DNA of 64,000 bases from Epithemia pelagica (GCA_946965045.2 OX337241.1:558001-622000); one strand, 5' to 3'; shown: positions 1 through 10,369, numbered from the stretch's first letter. A program made the numbers and translations. The notes: a model not told the origin generated them from the sequence alone.

Positions 1-2
1 AA

Positions 3-1304
3 TTGGAGGAACATGTGCGAAAACTCAAGCAAGAATGGACTGATGCCACTAAATTAGAACAAGAAGCCCTCGAAGTACGACAGCGATTATTTGGGGGCCG
101 TATTGTATCAAGAACAGATACAATGGGGGATCTTGGACGCGATGCAAAGAGTTTGCATCGAATGTTTCCGGGTACCAACGGTGGTGACATGGCGGTCATT
201 GTAGATGATCGTGAAGATGTTTGGGCCAATGGCCTAGTGGCACAACGACAACAACAACTGTCGTCTTCGTCATCATCAAACGCTCAAGATCAAGGCACAC
301 ATGCGGGCGAACCTCCTGACAATTTGCTTTTGGTAAAGCCCTACCATTGGGGACCCTTTTCAGGATTTGCCGATGTGAACAATGCTTCTGGAACTGACTG
401 GTCCAAGCAAAATGCTCCTTCTGGGACCGAATCAGCTTCAACAAGTGAACAGAAACAACAACATCCGTCAGACAATAACAAAAAGGTGATGGCTCCGACT
501 ACGGTGAAGGAGGAAGATGACGAACAACTATTATGGACGGCAGACATCTTGCATCGTATCCACAAAGCATACTACGAAGACCACAAAAACGACGTCAATC
601 AAACGGTACCAGCAGTGGTTCGAAAACTACGGAGTGAAGTGTTGAAGGGAAGCGACGTCCTTTTATCTGGTCTGGTACCACTTCATCGACAACAACCCTC
701 AACGGATGGCAACACAAGAATCAGACGCCCTCGCCCGCAGTTTATTCGGTATGCAGAAACTCTGGGTGCCAAAGTGTCCTCGCAAGTTCATTCGGACTTG
801 ACCCATGTGATAGCGGCGAAGGAGGGAACCGAAAAAGTCCTCGCAGCCCGTCAACAAGCTCCCAATTGTTCCATCGTGAAAGCATCATGGATAATGGAAT
901 GCGTGTGGAGCTTCACCTTGCGGAATGTTGAAACGCACTTGTGGCCGTTACTGTTGTCCACCAGCCGGATCAATGATGAAAGCAAACGTCGCAGTCAGCA
1001 CCTCAACCATTTAAAGCCTCTGATTGAGAATTTGACGGAACCCAAACCATTAAAGCCAATTCCTCCCGTACAAGACAATGACGCTACAAACGCAGTTGAT
1101 AAGGTCACAACAAGCATAACATTTGAAGCGGGAACGGGTGATGAGACGAAGGATGTGGCTAATGAATTCAATGTTGATTCCGACATTATCTATGGTTTGG
1201 AGCGTGAAGAGAACGAAGAAGACGGCGAAAACTATGATGATGACGACGACGACGATGATGATGATCTTGCGGCCGAATTTGAACGGGAAATGTGGGATGG
1301 TTGA
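3..1304 (+). CDS. FCP1-like RNA polymerase II CTD phosphatase, C-terminal part (5' end outside window)
   Basis: The open frame enters from the left edge, so the N-terminus and the catalytic DxDxT motif are not in the window. Residues about 25-115 match the end of an FCP1 homology domain: GGRIVSRTDTMGDL, then a KSLHRMFP segment and the hallmark VIVDDREDVW. Residues about 215-310 look like a single BRCT domain (LLSGLVPLH at its start, THVIAAKEGTEKV in the middle, the SWIMECVW core at its end). The tail is strongly acidic and ends in FEREMWDG, as in FCP1 proteins, where the acidic tail contacts TFIIF. FCP1 removes phosphate from the RNA polymerase II C-terminal repeats so the enzyme can be recycled; it acts in the nucleus. 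A Gln/Ser-rich spacer separates the two domains. Order FCPH-BRCT-acidic tail supports the call; identity of the paralogue is inferred. Confidence 0.85.
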   Translation: MEEHVRKLKQEWTDATKLEQEALEVRQRLFGGRIVSRTDTMGDLGRDAKSLHRMFPGTNGGDMAVIVDDREDVWANGLVAQRQQQLSSSSSSNAQDQGTHAGEPPDNLLLVKPYHWGPFSGFADVNNASGTDWSKQNAPSGTESASTSEQKQQHPSDNNKKVMAPTTVKEEDDEQLLWTADILHRIHKAYYEDHKNDVNQTVPAVVRKLRSEVLKGSDVLLSGLVPLHRQQPSTDGNTRIRRPRPQFIRYAETLGAKVSSQVHSDLTHVIAAKEGTEKVLAARQQAPNCSIVKASWIMECVWSFTLRNVETHLWPLLLSTSRINDESKRRSQHLNHLKPLIENLTEPKPLKPIPPVQDNDATNAVDKVTTSITFEAGTGDETKDVANEFNVDSDIIYGLEREENEEDGENYDDDDDDDDDDLAAEFEREMWDG

Positions 1305-2024
1305 TGAAAGTCCCACCAGTGGAAATGAGTCTGAGTCCAGTCGTTTTAATCCGACGCCTGAGCAACAGAGCTCGGCGTTCTTTTGAAGATGTATCACACC
1401 GTCGGCAAAAGCCAGATGCATCATCAGCTTTGCGCGTGACGTCGTCGATTGTCACAGCAGTCCCGTACGGGGAACATGGCACATTGACTTTGGTTCTGCA
1501 GTATCATTATCCCCGTACTCTTCAAGCACAACGCCATATTCGGTGTCTAACACGTCTTCCCCGGCTTCGACAGGTTTTCGAAGAACATCCGATGAAGCAG
1601 ATTGGGAGATTTGGAAAGGAACCTACGATTATCTGAAGAATCATAGCTTCCAGTTCACTATTTGTAGGCTCGAGGAATAGGTCAGCAGCGAAGAGGATCT
1701 GCATCTTTGACTTCCAAAGCTTGCCAATTGCTGAACGATTGCTCTTCCTATACTTTTGCCTGAAATATTGAACTCATGCGCTAAGATAAAACTACAAACC
1801 GGAGAACCGTGCCACTCTAGTATTGTTCATTTCGAGGAACGTATCAACACGCATCGCATCCTCGTTGTCCAAGAGGGCGAACATCGATCCAACTAAAACA
1901 TGTATGACATTGCTCTATGTATAATGTTTATTCCATGTATATCGATCGAGCTGTCAAGCTCATCATGTACGGACTACATGAGACATGGGTGGATTGGGTA
2001 ACTCATCTCTCCTTTTGGTGCGCA
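1305..2024. other. Intergenic, convergent 3' ends
   Basis: Space between the convergent phosphatase and hydrolase genes. Only short frames are present and none looks like a gene. It should hold the 3' untranslated regions of both genes. Confidence 0.6.
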
Positions 2025-5000
2025 TCATCGAGGAATTGCGGCCACGCTTTTCATGTAAGCGTTCCGAAGCGAATCGTCCACTTGCGGTGGATCTCTCATG
2101 TACTGCGCATGACATTGCATTGCCTTGACACCACCATTAATCCCTCCGGGCAAAACGCCTCGTCCCACACGAACCACGCCGTCATTGGGTTCACCAATCA
2201 AGGCGTGGGTGAGCATATGACAATAGTTGTATCGATCCTTGTGTTCTTCATATTGGGTCCGGTAATAAGTGACTCGTTTCCGAGCCCAGGGTTGCATATT
2301 GTCCAACCAATTTTCGGCCCCTTCCTCGGTCAAGTCGTGGACCGACCCACAGCCCAACCCAAAAATGGCGCCCATGGAAGCCGCCATTCCGGCCAGGTTG
2401 GTTCCTTGAAAGGGTGTACCCAGCGTTTGAATCCATCGTCCTTCGTATTGATTGTTGTCCAAACAACTCCAATAAAAATTATGCATGTGCAGTGCGGCGG
2501 CTCCCCCTTGGGAATGGGCCACAATGTTGCCCGACATTCCGCCCGCTTCGTAGGGACACACTTTTTGCCGAATTGCATAGGCAAACTGATCATGGGTGCT
2601 GCTGCTATAGGGGTCTTCGTATCGCACCACGGTATGTCGACCCGAGGAAAAGTGTGCCACGGGCCATGTATTTTGGGAACAATATCCGTGCACTAAAATA
2701 AATTTGTGGTTGGGCGATCGAAGTCGTCGTGGACCATGATTTGTTTCATTCCCAACCACGGAAGAGGAGGGAGACGACAAGACACGTGGTCTTCGACCCA
2801 TGCGCATTTCGTCATGAACGTCTCGCTCTTCCTGGGTTGGAACTTGACTCAGCAGTCTGCGAGCGGCCAACGTTGTCGTAGAAGTAGCCGTTGAAAACGA
2901 AGAAGAGTTGCCAAAACTCTCCCGATCAGAGTCTTGATGATGATCCGCAAAGAGACGGCGGCGATGGCCATGGGGACTGTGTTCCGTTGGTGTTGTTGTC
3001 GTAGTACTCATTCGGTGCGTAATTTGATAGCCATTGTTGGGATCTTGACAAACCACATCTTCAATGTCCACATCCCATCCCGATTCCACGTCCGACAAGT
3101 CCAAGGCGTCCAATCCTCGTCGAATCCATCCCACATGCACGACAATCAAGGGCGATTCCGGAGTCACCATGGCAGCCACATCGACAATGGAATGTTGTTG
3201 TTGTTGTTGTTGTTGACGATCCTCCGACGACACGACCCACGAGCCTTGGTCCTTTCGATCAGAACCTGGTGTCGTTTTTTCTCCCATTTTGGTGGCGGTG
3301 GTTGGTTTGGTTGTCTGTTTCTTTTGGGTGGACAGTTTGGTTGTTTCGGGTGGTGGTGATGATGATGGCTCATTGGCAGCGACCAAGACAACCAATCCGA
3401 CCCGAATGGTACAAAGCAACCGACGATGATCCGGTCCGACGTGTTGATCGTCCTTGTTTCTATTATGGGGAAGACCCGCCAAGGACACTTGGACATCGCC
3501 CTCTTGCGTCAAATTGGTGGACTCGATCCACACGGGTTGCACCGGTGGTGGTTGCCACCACGGCAAGGACCACCACGCTGGATCTTGGTCGTCTTCTTGT
3601 GGTGATGGTGGTGGTGGCGTGGACAAGAGATGGCTTCGTTGGTAGACATGTCCATCGTGGGTTTCCACTTCATAATGCAACACCACGACCAAGTCCTTGT
3701 GGTTCCGGTCGTCGTCGTCGTCAGCACTGGTCGTCGCAGGAGTGCTGGGAGGATGCTCGCTCTCCGTACTCCACTCACCAGAAGTCGACGCATTCAAGAC
3801 GGTATTGTTGGTCCCCCTTCGCCAATCATCTTCTCCCACAATGGCCAGCACATTGTCATGACGACCATCGAGGACTCGTTCCATGATTTTATTGATTTGC
3901 ACATGGACCATGTGTTGTCTTCGTGGAGATCTCAAGGACGTGGACGAACCATTGTTGTTGTTGTTGTCATCATCATCATCATCATCATCATCATTCGAGT
4001 CGTCTTGGACCGTCCTTCTCCTTCTTTTCCTTCGTCGGTGTGTGCCGCCATTTGGCAGCGGCAAGGGCGATTCAAAGGCTTCGACTTGAACGCCTCGAAT
4101 GGTGGCGGTGGAATCCACCAGGGTGGGCCGCACCACTTGACGTGTCTTGGTGCGATTGCCGATTCGAATCCGTTGCAAAAAGGATTCCACCACGACGCCT
4201 TCCTGGCGATTGACTTGATCCAACATGACCACGACAAAGTCCACCGCTGAGGAGGACGACTGTTTGTCATCGTCCTTGTTGTGATTGTGGTTGTTGTGCG
4301 CTTTGGGGGTGTGTTTGTGTGGTTTGTGGGTACGACTGTGGTGGCTTGCCCTGGCAGCCGTAGCCGATGGAGCCGTGCACGAGACTTGGACTCGCGAACC
4401 TTCGGGAGGCACGTTGGAATAGTCAAAGGGAAATCCAATGGATCCTTCTGAATCGGACAAGCCAAAACAATTGTGCAGCAATTCCTTGTTGGTTGTTGTG
4501 GAATGGTTGGTCGTTCGGGTGGTGGCAATGGGAAAGGAATGGGAATGAAGAATTCCCCTTGCTCCGGGAGCAATTTGCAACTCGAGTTGGGGGACATGCA
4601 AGGGCCAGGACGACAAGACCGCCTCATTTTCATGGACATCTTGGAGGGGTATGGGAAGACACACCACTCCATGGCCCGCACCCGAACTCAATTTGAATTC
4701 CATGGTATTCTTCGAGGATGATGATGGATCACACGAGGCAAAGACAATGGAAGCTTGGGACGTGGCATTGGAGGACCACCAGGAAAAGGGTTTTTGGTTG
4801 TTCTGGTGGTTGGTATTGAATTCTTCTTGTTGTTGCTTGGCATCGCGTCGTTGGTTTGGTACCTTGTCGGACAAGCGACGCGATTGTTGAATGAGGGATT
4901 CATCGGCCACCATTTTGGCATGCAGCAAGGGCGGCTGGGCCTGGCACTGGGGACACACCCACCACCCAACGCCCACCAGAACAAGTACCAGTACCTCCAC

Positions 5001-5057
5001 CACTCGCCGCCGCAACGGCCGGCGGATGCGATGCGGCACGACCGTGTTGTTCCTCAT
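2025..5057 (-). CDS. Large membrane-anchored or secreted alpha/beta hydrolase (lipase-like)
   Basis: A 1010-residue protein. An Arg-rich N-terminus is followed by a hydrophobic segment at about residues 19-36 (VVEVLVLVLVGVGWWVCP), a signal anchor or signal peptide. Residues about 60-750 are low-complexity (Gln, Asp, Asn, Thr, Ser and Pro runs) with many N-x-S/T sequons, suggesting an extracellular stalk. The last 230 residues are an alpha/beta hydrolase: KFILVHGYCS is the oxyanion-hole strand, NIVAHSQGGAAALH carries the nucleophile serine (an HSQGG elbow), LGTPFQGTNLAG resembles lipase sequences after the elbow, NDGVVRVG may carry the acid and MQCHAQYMRDP the histidine. Substrate cannot be told from sequence; lipid ester or cell-wall polymer are possible. 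Intronless as read. It is convergent with the phosphatase gene upstream in coordinates. Confidence 0.75.
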   Translation of the reverse strand: MRNNTVVPHRIRRPLRRRVVEVLVLVLVGVGWWVCPQCQAQPPLLHAKMVADESLIQQSRRLSDKVPNQRRDAKQQQEEFNTNHQNNQKPFSWWSSNATSQASIVFASCDPSSSSKNTMEFKLSSGAGHGVVCLPIPLQDVHENEAVLSSWPLHVPQLELQIAPGARGILHSHSFPIATTRTTNHSTTTNKELLHNCFGLSDSEGSIGFPFDYSNVPPEGSRVQVSCTAPSATAARASHHSRTHKPHKHTPKAHNNHNHNKDDDKQSSSSAVDFVVVMLDQVNRQEGVVVESFLQRIRIGNRTKTRQVVRPTLVDSTATIRGVQVEAFESPLPLPNGGTHRRRKRRRRTVQDDSNDDDDDDDDDNNNNNGSSTSLRSPRRQHMVHVQINKIMERVLDGRHDNVLAIVGEDDWRRGTNNTVLNASTSGEWSTESEHPPSTPATTSADDDDDRNHKDLVVVLHYEVETHDGHVYQRSHLLSTPPPPSPQEDDQDPAWWSLPWWQPPPVQPVWIESTNLTQEGDVQVSLAGLPHNRNKDDQHVGPDHRRLLCTIRVGLVVLVAANEPSSSPPPETTKLSTQKKQTTKPTTATKMGEKTTPGSDRKDQGSWVVSSEDRQQQQQQQHSIVDVAAMVTPESPLIVVHVGWIRRGLDALDLSDVESGWDVDIEDVVCQDPNNGYQITHRMSTTTTTPTEHSPHGHRRRLFADHHQDSDRESFGNSSSFSTATSTTTLAARRLLSQVPTQEERDVHDEMRMGRRPRVLSSPSSSVVGNETNHGPRRLRSPNHKFILVHGYCSQNTWPVAHFSSGRHTVVRYEDPYSSSTHDQFAYAIRQKVCPYEAGGMSGNIVAHSQGGAAALHMHNFYWSCLDNNQYEGRWIQTLGTPFQGTNLAGMAASMGAIFGLGCGSVHDLTEEGAENWLDNMQPWARKRVTYYRTQYEEHKDRYNYCHMLTHALIGEPNDGVVRVGRGVLPGGINGGVKAMQCHAQYMRDPPQVDDSLRNAYMKSVAAIPR

Positions 5058-5621
5058 GTTGAGTCCTTGATATTTTTTGTGTATTCTTGGAAAATTCTGG
5101 CTTTCTCAATGGCTCTGTTGCAGGAATGTCCTCTCACTCTCCCAATGATTCATTCACCCACAACCTGCAGTGTAAAAGTGTGCTCTCTCTTTGGCTTGCT
5201 TCCAAATTCCAAACATAAAACAGAATAGATGACGACCACCAAGACGCAATTCCAACAACAGAGCAGAAAACAAGATCGAACAATAGAACGATAGTCTCAA
5301 GTCTCAAGAGGAGAATTCTCTGCTGGCGTTGCATCGTTGGGTGTTCTTTGTTGCAGCCCTTCGCGGGCATTCTCATCTCATGGAACGACTGCAAACTGCA
5401 AACTGCAAACGTGCCAACAACCGTATGCGTCGTGTGGTGGTGGGTGATGGTCGGACGCGAATCTTCCCCCAAAATGATGCATAGGGTGCGACAGCTTTTT
5501 GTGCGACCGAAAAATGAGGAACAGATGCTACCCAGGCTATCTCCTTTTTCTCTTTCTTCGATGAACCTCTCTTTGAACGTGTATTGTCAATCTCTCTCTC
5601 TCTACTCTAATAGCTGTGTTC
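5058..5621. other. Intergenic, upstream of the hydrolase gene
   Basis: No gene supported. It should contain the promoter of the leftward hydrolase gene. A CT-rich run at about 5588-5602 begins the repeat array that follows. Confidence 0.5.
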
Positions 5622-6122
5622 GTTCACGAGGATGCGCGTCCTCTCGAGACTCACCCCAAACTCGCTCTTCGAGCTGCTAGCTAGTAGAGTTGTGTATTTT
5701 TGGGCGGCCGGTCCAGCTGCAATGAACGACGACACTGGTGTGGGTTCGGCCCTTGTCGTCGTCTTTGTAGAAGAACTCTCTCTCTCTCTACTAGCAGTTA
5801 GTTCACGAGGATGCGCGTCCTCTCGAGACTCGCCCCACACTTGGTACTCGAGCTGCTAGCTAGTAGAGTTGTATTCTTGGGCGGCCGGTCCAGTTGCAAT
5901 GAACGACGACACTGGTGGGTTCGGCCCTTGTCGTTGTCGTCGTCGTCGTTGTAGAAGAACTCTCTCTCTCTCTCTCTACTAGCAGTTAGTTCACGAGGAT
6001 GCGCGTCCTCTCGAGACTCGCCCCACACTCGGTGCTCGAGCTGCTAGCTAGTAGAGTTGTATTCTTGGGCGGCCGGTCCAGTTGCAATGAACGACGACAC
6101 TGGTGTGGTGGGTTCAACACTG
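5622..6122. repeat. Tandem repeat, about 185-bp unit, three copies, including the 3' end of the HACD-like gene
   Basis: Copies begin at 5622, 5801 and 5989, each starting GTTCACGAGGATGCGCGTCC, followed by GAGCTGCTAGCTAGTAGAG, GGGCGGCCGGTCCAG and AATGAACGACGACACTGG. Unit lengths are 179 and 188 bp; the third copy runs into the coding end of the leftward membrane-protein gene at about 6122. Copies differ by small indels in CT and GTC microsatellites. The last 26 codons of the HACD-like gene and its stop lie in the third copy, so the unit was copied outward from the gene's 3' end. Confidence 0.85.
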
Positions 6123-6925
6123 GTCGTCGTGGATTCCAAAAATTTGCGGCGCTGTTTCAGCAACTGTGTCAGGAGGGAATAAAATCCCAGGGGCCACAAA
6201 CCTAGAATCAACATCCACAAATACGGCCGTCCGCCCTGGACTGCCACATGTCCCAACATGCACACTTCCCCAATGACACCCAGGGGAAATAAAATGGGAC
6301 CGGCCGTATAGCGAATCCATTTCGCCGCATGTGAAATCCTCATTCGTATTCGTTGGGAGGTGGTTGTGGTGGTTGTCGGTGCGGATACGGGAGGGTTGGC
6401 CAAAGAAGAAGAAGACGAGGAGGAGCACCACTCGTACTCGACGGCCGTGCAACCGGCAAAACAGGCAAATCGAATGGTATCGCCCAAGGACCAACACAAG
6501 ACGGTCCACAAATGGGCTCGTTGGAGACAGCCCAGTGGCAAGAGGGGTGTCACGAGGTATTCAATGCCCCATCGGACCGAGGCAAACAAACCGACTTGGA
6601 GTGGATGGGAGCGAGTCGTAGCCACAATGGCATTCACGACTTCCCAAAATCCAGCAATGACGGCCAAATGCACGGCAGGGGTCAAGTGCGAGACACACCA
6701 ATCGTCCGTTTCGTCGTCGTGGGTTGGAACGACAAACGAATAAAGCACCAACGTGATGAGGACTCGGGCCCAAATCACCAAGAGTGTGGCATTCACAAAC
6801 AACATGTACAGTCCTCCTCCTCCTCCTCCTCCCGCCGTCAATCTTCTGGGACCATTACTCCCAGACTCTCCTGTCGTCGTCTCACCTGGCTGTTGTTGTT
6901 GTGGTAGAAGCGGTTGCTCTTCCAT
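6044..6925 (-). CDS. HACD/PTPLA-family (3-hydroxyacyl-CoA dehydratase-like) membrane protein with Phe at the catalytic Tyr position
   Basis: A 293-residue polytopic membrane protein. I choose the ATG at 6925 (MEEQPLLPQQQQPG) over an in-frame ATG at 6994, because it has the better context and gives a normal cytosolic N-terminus. Family landmarks in order: LYMLFVNATLLVIWARV, VHLAVIAGFWEVVNAIV, SVRWGIEYLVTPLLPL, WSLGDTIRFACF (compare the W-S-x-x-E-x-I-R-Y of the family) and IRYTAGPILFPLGVIGE. Known members remove water from 3-hydroxyacyl-CoA in very-long-chain fatty acid elongation in the ER, using a Tyr and a Glu seven residues apart (Y-P-x-G-x-x-x-E). Here the Glu is present but the Tyr is Phe, and the usual WS-x-x-E glutamate is Asp. 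It may be catalytically altered or a non-enzymatic paralogue. The C-terminus lies in the tandem repeat. Confidence 0.75.
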   Translation of the reverse strand: MEEQPLLPQQQQPGETTTGESGSNGPRRLTAGGGGGGGLYMLFVNATLLVIWARVLITLVLYSFVVPTHDDETDDWCVSHLTPAVHLAVIAGFWEVVNAIVATTRSHPLQVGLFASVRWGIEYLVTPLLPLGCLQRAHLWTVLCWSLGDTIRFACFAGCTAVEYEWCSSSSSSSLANPPVSAPTTTTTTSQRIRMRISHAAKWIRYTAGPILFPLGVIGEVCMLGHVAVQGGRPYLWMLILGLWPLGFYSLLTQLLKQRRKFLESTTTSVEPTTPVSSFIATGPAAQEYNSTS

Positions 6926-7582
6926 GGTGAAGATGATCCGTTCGGCTCTTTGCGAATCTTTGTGATGGATCCGAGTGTGACATCCGCGACCCATTCGACG
7001 GCTTCAAAAATGAATCGCACAAAAAGGTCGCGCTTTTAGAAACGACACACGTCAGACAGTTTGTGTGGTTCTCCGTTGCTCAGAGAAGTCGCGGATGAAG
7101 TGCGGGTTTGGGGTTCGTATTTGTAACTTGTGACACAAGACAGACACTTCTTTCAAAGAATCGCATCTGGTCCCTTCTGCAAGGAATTCTCAAATCTCGC
7201 CTCGTGCGAAGTTCGCACGTGAACCACGCATTCCAACCCTCACACCTTTGCCATCCAATCAACGTGCCGGTCCAGCTCAGACCATCACCATCGAAGCAGT
7301 TTGGAACATCTTCTCTTCGCTTTTTGTGTTTTGACTTTGTGTTAAACGTTACACCCCATTGATTGAGACGACAAGGGACAAGGATTGTGGTTTCGTTTGA
7401 TTTCATTGAAGCTCTAGAGAAACCGCAGCACTCAAAAAGCAGAATCATACCCACACCTTGACACTATTGATACCTTCCAATCTCCAACAACACCAACAAG
7501 CCTCATTCTTTGGCATTTCAATCACTTTTTAAAAGATTATTTATCGTACACAGTCTCTATCATTGCTCCAAGAACAACAACA
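6926..7582. other. Intergenic, divergent promoters
   Basis: Separates the leftward HACD-like gene and the rightward gene at 7583, so it should hold both promoters. No conserved element or extra gene is recognisable. Confidence 0.5.
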
Positions 7583-8348
7583 ATGGGACCGTCCTACCTT
7601 TTTTGCCTTGTGACCTTCTTGGCTCAATACGAACATTCGTTGTTGGTGCAAGCCTTTGGCGTTCCGACCTCCGGGTCGCCGTCCATGACGAGCAGGACGT
7701 TGCTACATTTGAAACCACAACAGGGTTCCGAACTGGTACAAGCATCGGAACATCTCTATGGTCCGCACGATAATGACGACGACGACGATGACGAGTCTCG
7801 TCCTCCCGCACACCCGGTAGTGGAAAAGCAACGATCCTTTGTGCGTCGGGCCTTTTCCTTACCCTCATATTTGTGGCATCCTCATGCCAAAGCGGAAGGC
7901 CTCCGCATGTACCATACCAATAAGAACGACCATCATGCTGTCAACCATCCAAATGAAAAGATTGCGACAAAGCATCATCCGGACACAAAGAAGAATGATT
8001 TTGTCCAAGAAGTGTTTCATGATGTTCATGAACTTCATAAATATGAGGATGTGGTCTATTTTCCGGTACGTTCGAACCATCTAGTAGTGTTGATGGACGA
8101 TACACACTTGGATCCGTCATTTTCTCACTGTAACGTTTGCTCTGGACCACCAGATTATTGGATTCACCTTTGTGAAAGATGCACCTGGACATTCAAGGCC
8201 CTTGCCTGGATTGACAAATCCATCCTGTCGGTTGCACGATGACAATGAAGTTTACTACGGAAGCTTCCATCCAGATCCCACGCGAAGAGCTCAAGAGAAC
8301 AATGGCGATCTGTCGACGCCCAACGATGAGTCTTCTACGTTGCCATAA
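7583..8348 (+). CDS. Putative plastid-targeted protein of unknown function, two exons
   Basis: Exon 1 runs 7583-8065 and exon 2 8154-8348, with an 88-base intron starting GTACGT and ending ACCAG; splicing keeps phase 0 and gives 225 residues. Without splicing the frame ends at 8242 with an unconvincing Cys-rich tail, so the spliced form is preferred by inference. The N-terminus MGPSYLFCLVTFLAQ is a signal peptide, and LLVQAFGVP would put Phe at +1 after cleavage, the diatom plastid-import signature. The middle is His/Lys/Asp-rich. Exon 2 reads YFPIIGFTFVKDAPG followed by a Pro-rich segment and an Asp/Ser tail. I do not recognise a family. The next gene is convergent. Confidence 0.55.
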
Positions 8349-8921
8349 AGAAAAGGAAACTTTTCTGCGATCAACGAGTTCCTTCTCCAAAGAAAAGGGC
8401 AAACTGCCAACTCCCAACGAAGGACCCTTCAAGCTACCACAAGAAGACACGATTCTGCCTCATCGCTGACAGGCAATGTCACTCTCGCCACTCCTTATTC
8501 GCATTCTTGCCCTCTTTTCAAGAAGATACATACCTTGCATTTTTGGATGTTGATTTAGTTTCTGTTGTTGTATTAATGGACCGCGCTTCAAATTGCATTT
8601 CCGAGCTTTCTTTCCCCTATCAGGATGTTCCTTAGATTATAGTGATCATCCTCTCTATGGTTCAAGAAATTAGAGCGCTTCAAAAACATTTGTTTTAGCA
8701 ACAGTTATGTGCATGTTTTAATTGGAACCAAGAAAGGGTATCTTCTCGCCAGTGGTTCCACAAGCGATCTACTAGTGATGTTTCCGAAGAGCAGCTGCAT
8801 CTGAGTGCATCCCCCACGTAGAAAATCAGACCAAGGTGATGGTCCATGCGTCTCGCTTGATTAAAAGTCCAACACGGAGTCTTGAGGAGGAGGAGGAGCG
8901 CAAATTCCAACGTTTCAAGTG
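8349..8921. other. Intergenic, convergent 3' ends
   Basis: Space between the convergent genes ending at 8348 and 8922. No gene, RNA or repeat is recognisable. Confidence 0.5.
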
Positions 8922-9842
8922 TCATCTGTTCTCCGTCTCTGGACTAAACGTTCCGGAAGATTCCTCGGACACGTTGTTGTTGATGATAATGACTTCAGGT
9001 TCTGAAATGAAGCGTACCATTTGCTGCGGGCCTTGTGAATTTTCCTTCAAGATTGAGAGCGCTCTTGGTGGAGGGGGAGGAAGTCCATTCGAGTCCGTAC
9101 TGCGGTGAGTATCCAAAGTGGACATGCTGTTACTCTCTCTTCTTTGTTGTTGCAACAACAATGATCGACGGCTTCCTTGCTTGGGAACATAGGTCTTGTT
9201 CGGCACCAACATGTAGAGCGTCCCATAAAAGAAGGGCAAGGCGGCACCCTTCGGAGCTTTCCGCCATTTCTCCGAGTGCGGTTGCTTGACTTCCGTTGCC
9301 AACAACCACTTCTTCTTGCTTCCACTTGTCTTGCTGGTGACTGTAATCACGGTTCCTCGGATTACGGCGAAATCACGCGGCCAATTCATATTGTTGTGTA
9401 GCCAGGTGCGGCCGGTAGGATCTTCCTGCCAGTGCAATCCGTGTTTGTGTGTGTTGGGGCGGCGCTTTTTCAAGAAAAACTCTTTAATTTCGCTACTGTC
9501 GCCATCTTCTTCCCCTGTCACGGAACTGGTTACAGAACGAAATGACCGGTTCAGGTTTGAGGAAGATGCAATACTTGTGGTTTCGGAGCGGACCTCATCG
9601 TCATCGTCTCCTTCCGCTGGGTTTGAAGAAGGATCTTCCAGGGACATGATACTGTTGCAAGAGGATGGATTAGACTCTTCCGTACCTTCCCAACCACATG
9701 TGCTGGAGGGTAATGTGTTGAGCGACTCCTCCTTGAGCAGCACGGATTTGCGGTTTCGCGGAGACTGCTGCTGCTGCTTGCGGAGCGGATGATCCGCAGC
9801 CATTTTGATGAAACCGGAAGAAGTGCTTTGTTTTTGACCCAT
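8922..9842 (-). CDS. Hypothetical protein with N-myristoylation-type start
   Basis: A 306-residue protein starting MGQKQSTSS, which has Gly at 2 and Ser/Thr at 6-7 as in N-myristoylation signals, so it may sit on a membrane. Residues about 15-120 are Ser/Asp/Gln-rich. A basic, aromatic core at about 125-215 (RRPNTHKHGLHWQEDP, RTWLHNNMNWPRDFAVIRG, KKWLLATEVKQPHSEKW and FFYGTLYMLVPNKTYVP) looks like one small beta-rich domain. The tail is Ser/Pro-rich. I do not recognise the family. Intronless. Confidence 0.6.
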   Translation of the reverse strand: MGQKQSTSSGFIKMAADHPLRKQQQQSPRNRKSVLLKEESLNTLPSSTCGWEGTEESNPSSCNSIMSLEDPSSNPAEGDDDDEVRSETTSIASSSNLNRSFRSVTSSVTGEEDGDSSEIKEFFLKKRRPNTHKHGLHWQEDPTGRTWLHNNMNWPRDFAVIRGTVITVTSKTSGSKKKWLLATEVKQPHSEKWRKAPKGAALPFFYGTLYMLVPNKTYVPKQGSRRSLLLQQQRRESNSMSTLDTHRSTDSNGLPPPPPRALSILKENSQGPQQMVRFISEPEVIIINNNVSEESSGTFSPETENR

Positions 9843-10336
9843 GGTTAGTTTGCTTTCAAACTGGATAAATGGATCACCTCAAACAATGAATCAAATCTTG
9901 GTTGCAAAGGACACTGGAGACTACCGTAATCAACACACGATTCCAAAACACGGAAAGAAGCGAAGGGTATTGGTTCACTGGAATGATGGGGGCGATCACT
10001 GCGTGTAGATTGTGTCGGATTTTGCGGCGATATTATCGCGTGTGGTGTGCGGTGCGGCAGTATTTTGCCCGTTGACCTGCTGCCTTTTATTTTTATGGGT
10101 TGCTCTGGTCGTCACGTGTGCGGGTGTCGTCTGGGGGGCCGCACACTTGTTGGACACCTTTGGAAAACGATATGAAATATGAAGCTTTGGGGATGGTCCC
10201 GAGCGGTCCCGAGTTTCCACAAGACCCTCTATGAAGTCCTAATCACACCGCCACCGCATCTCAGATGGAGTGTAACGGTCAAAGCCTGTCCGTCGACCAA
10301 GCACTTGAATCTTCCGTTGGGATTGGCATCCATAGT
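9843..10336. other. Intergenic
   Basis: Upstream region of the leftward 8922-9842 gene, ending at the transposon's target-site duplication. No gene supported. Confidence 0.5.
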
Positions 10337-10339
10337 ACT

Positions 10340-10369
10340 GGAACATCGCGAAATTGCCTTTTGCGCCTG
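10340..10369 (+). repeat. Left terminal inverted repeat of the Harbinger element
   Basis: Matches the reverse complement of 13897-13926 at 28 of 30 positions. It contains TTTTGCGCCT, the core of the internal 18-bp repeats. Confidence 0.85.

Noticed and set aside
3632-4250. Long plus-strand frames across the hydrolase gene
   Set aside because: They translate the complementary strand of Asp/Asn/Gln codon runs into Val/Ile/Leu runs and are shadows.
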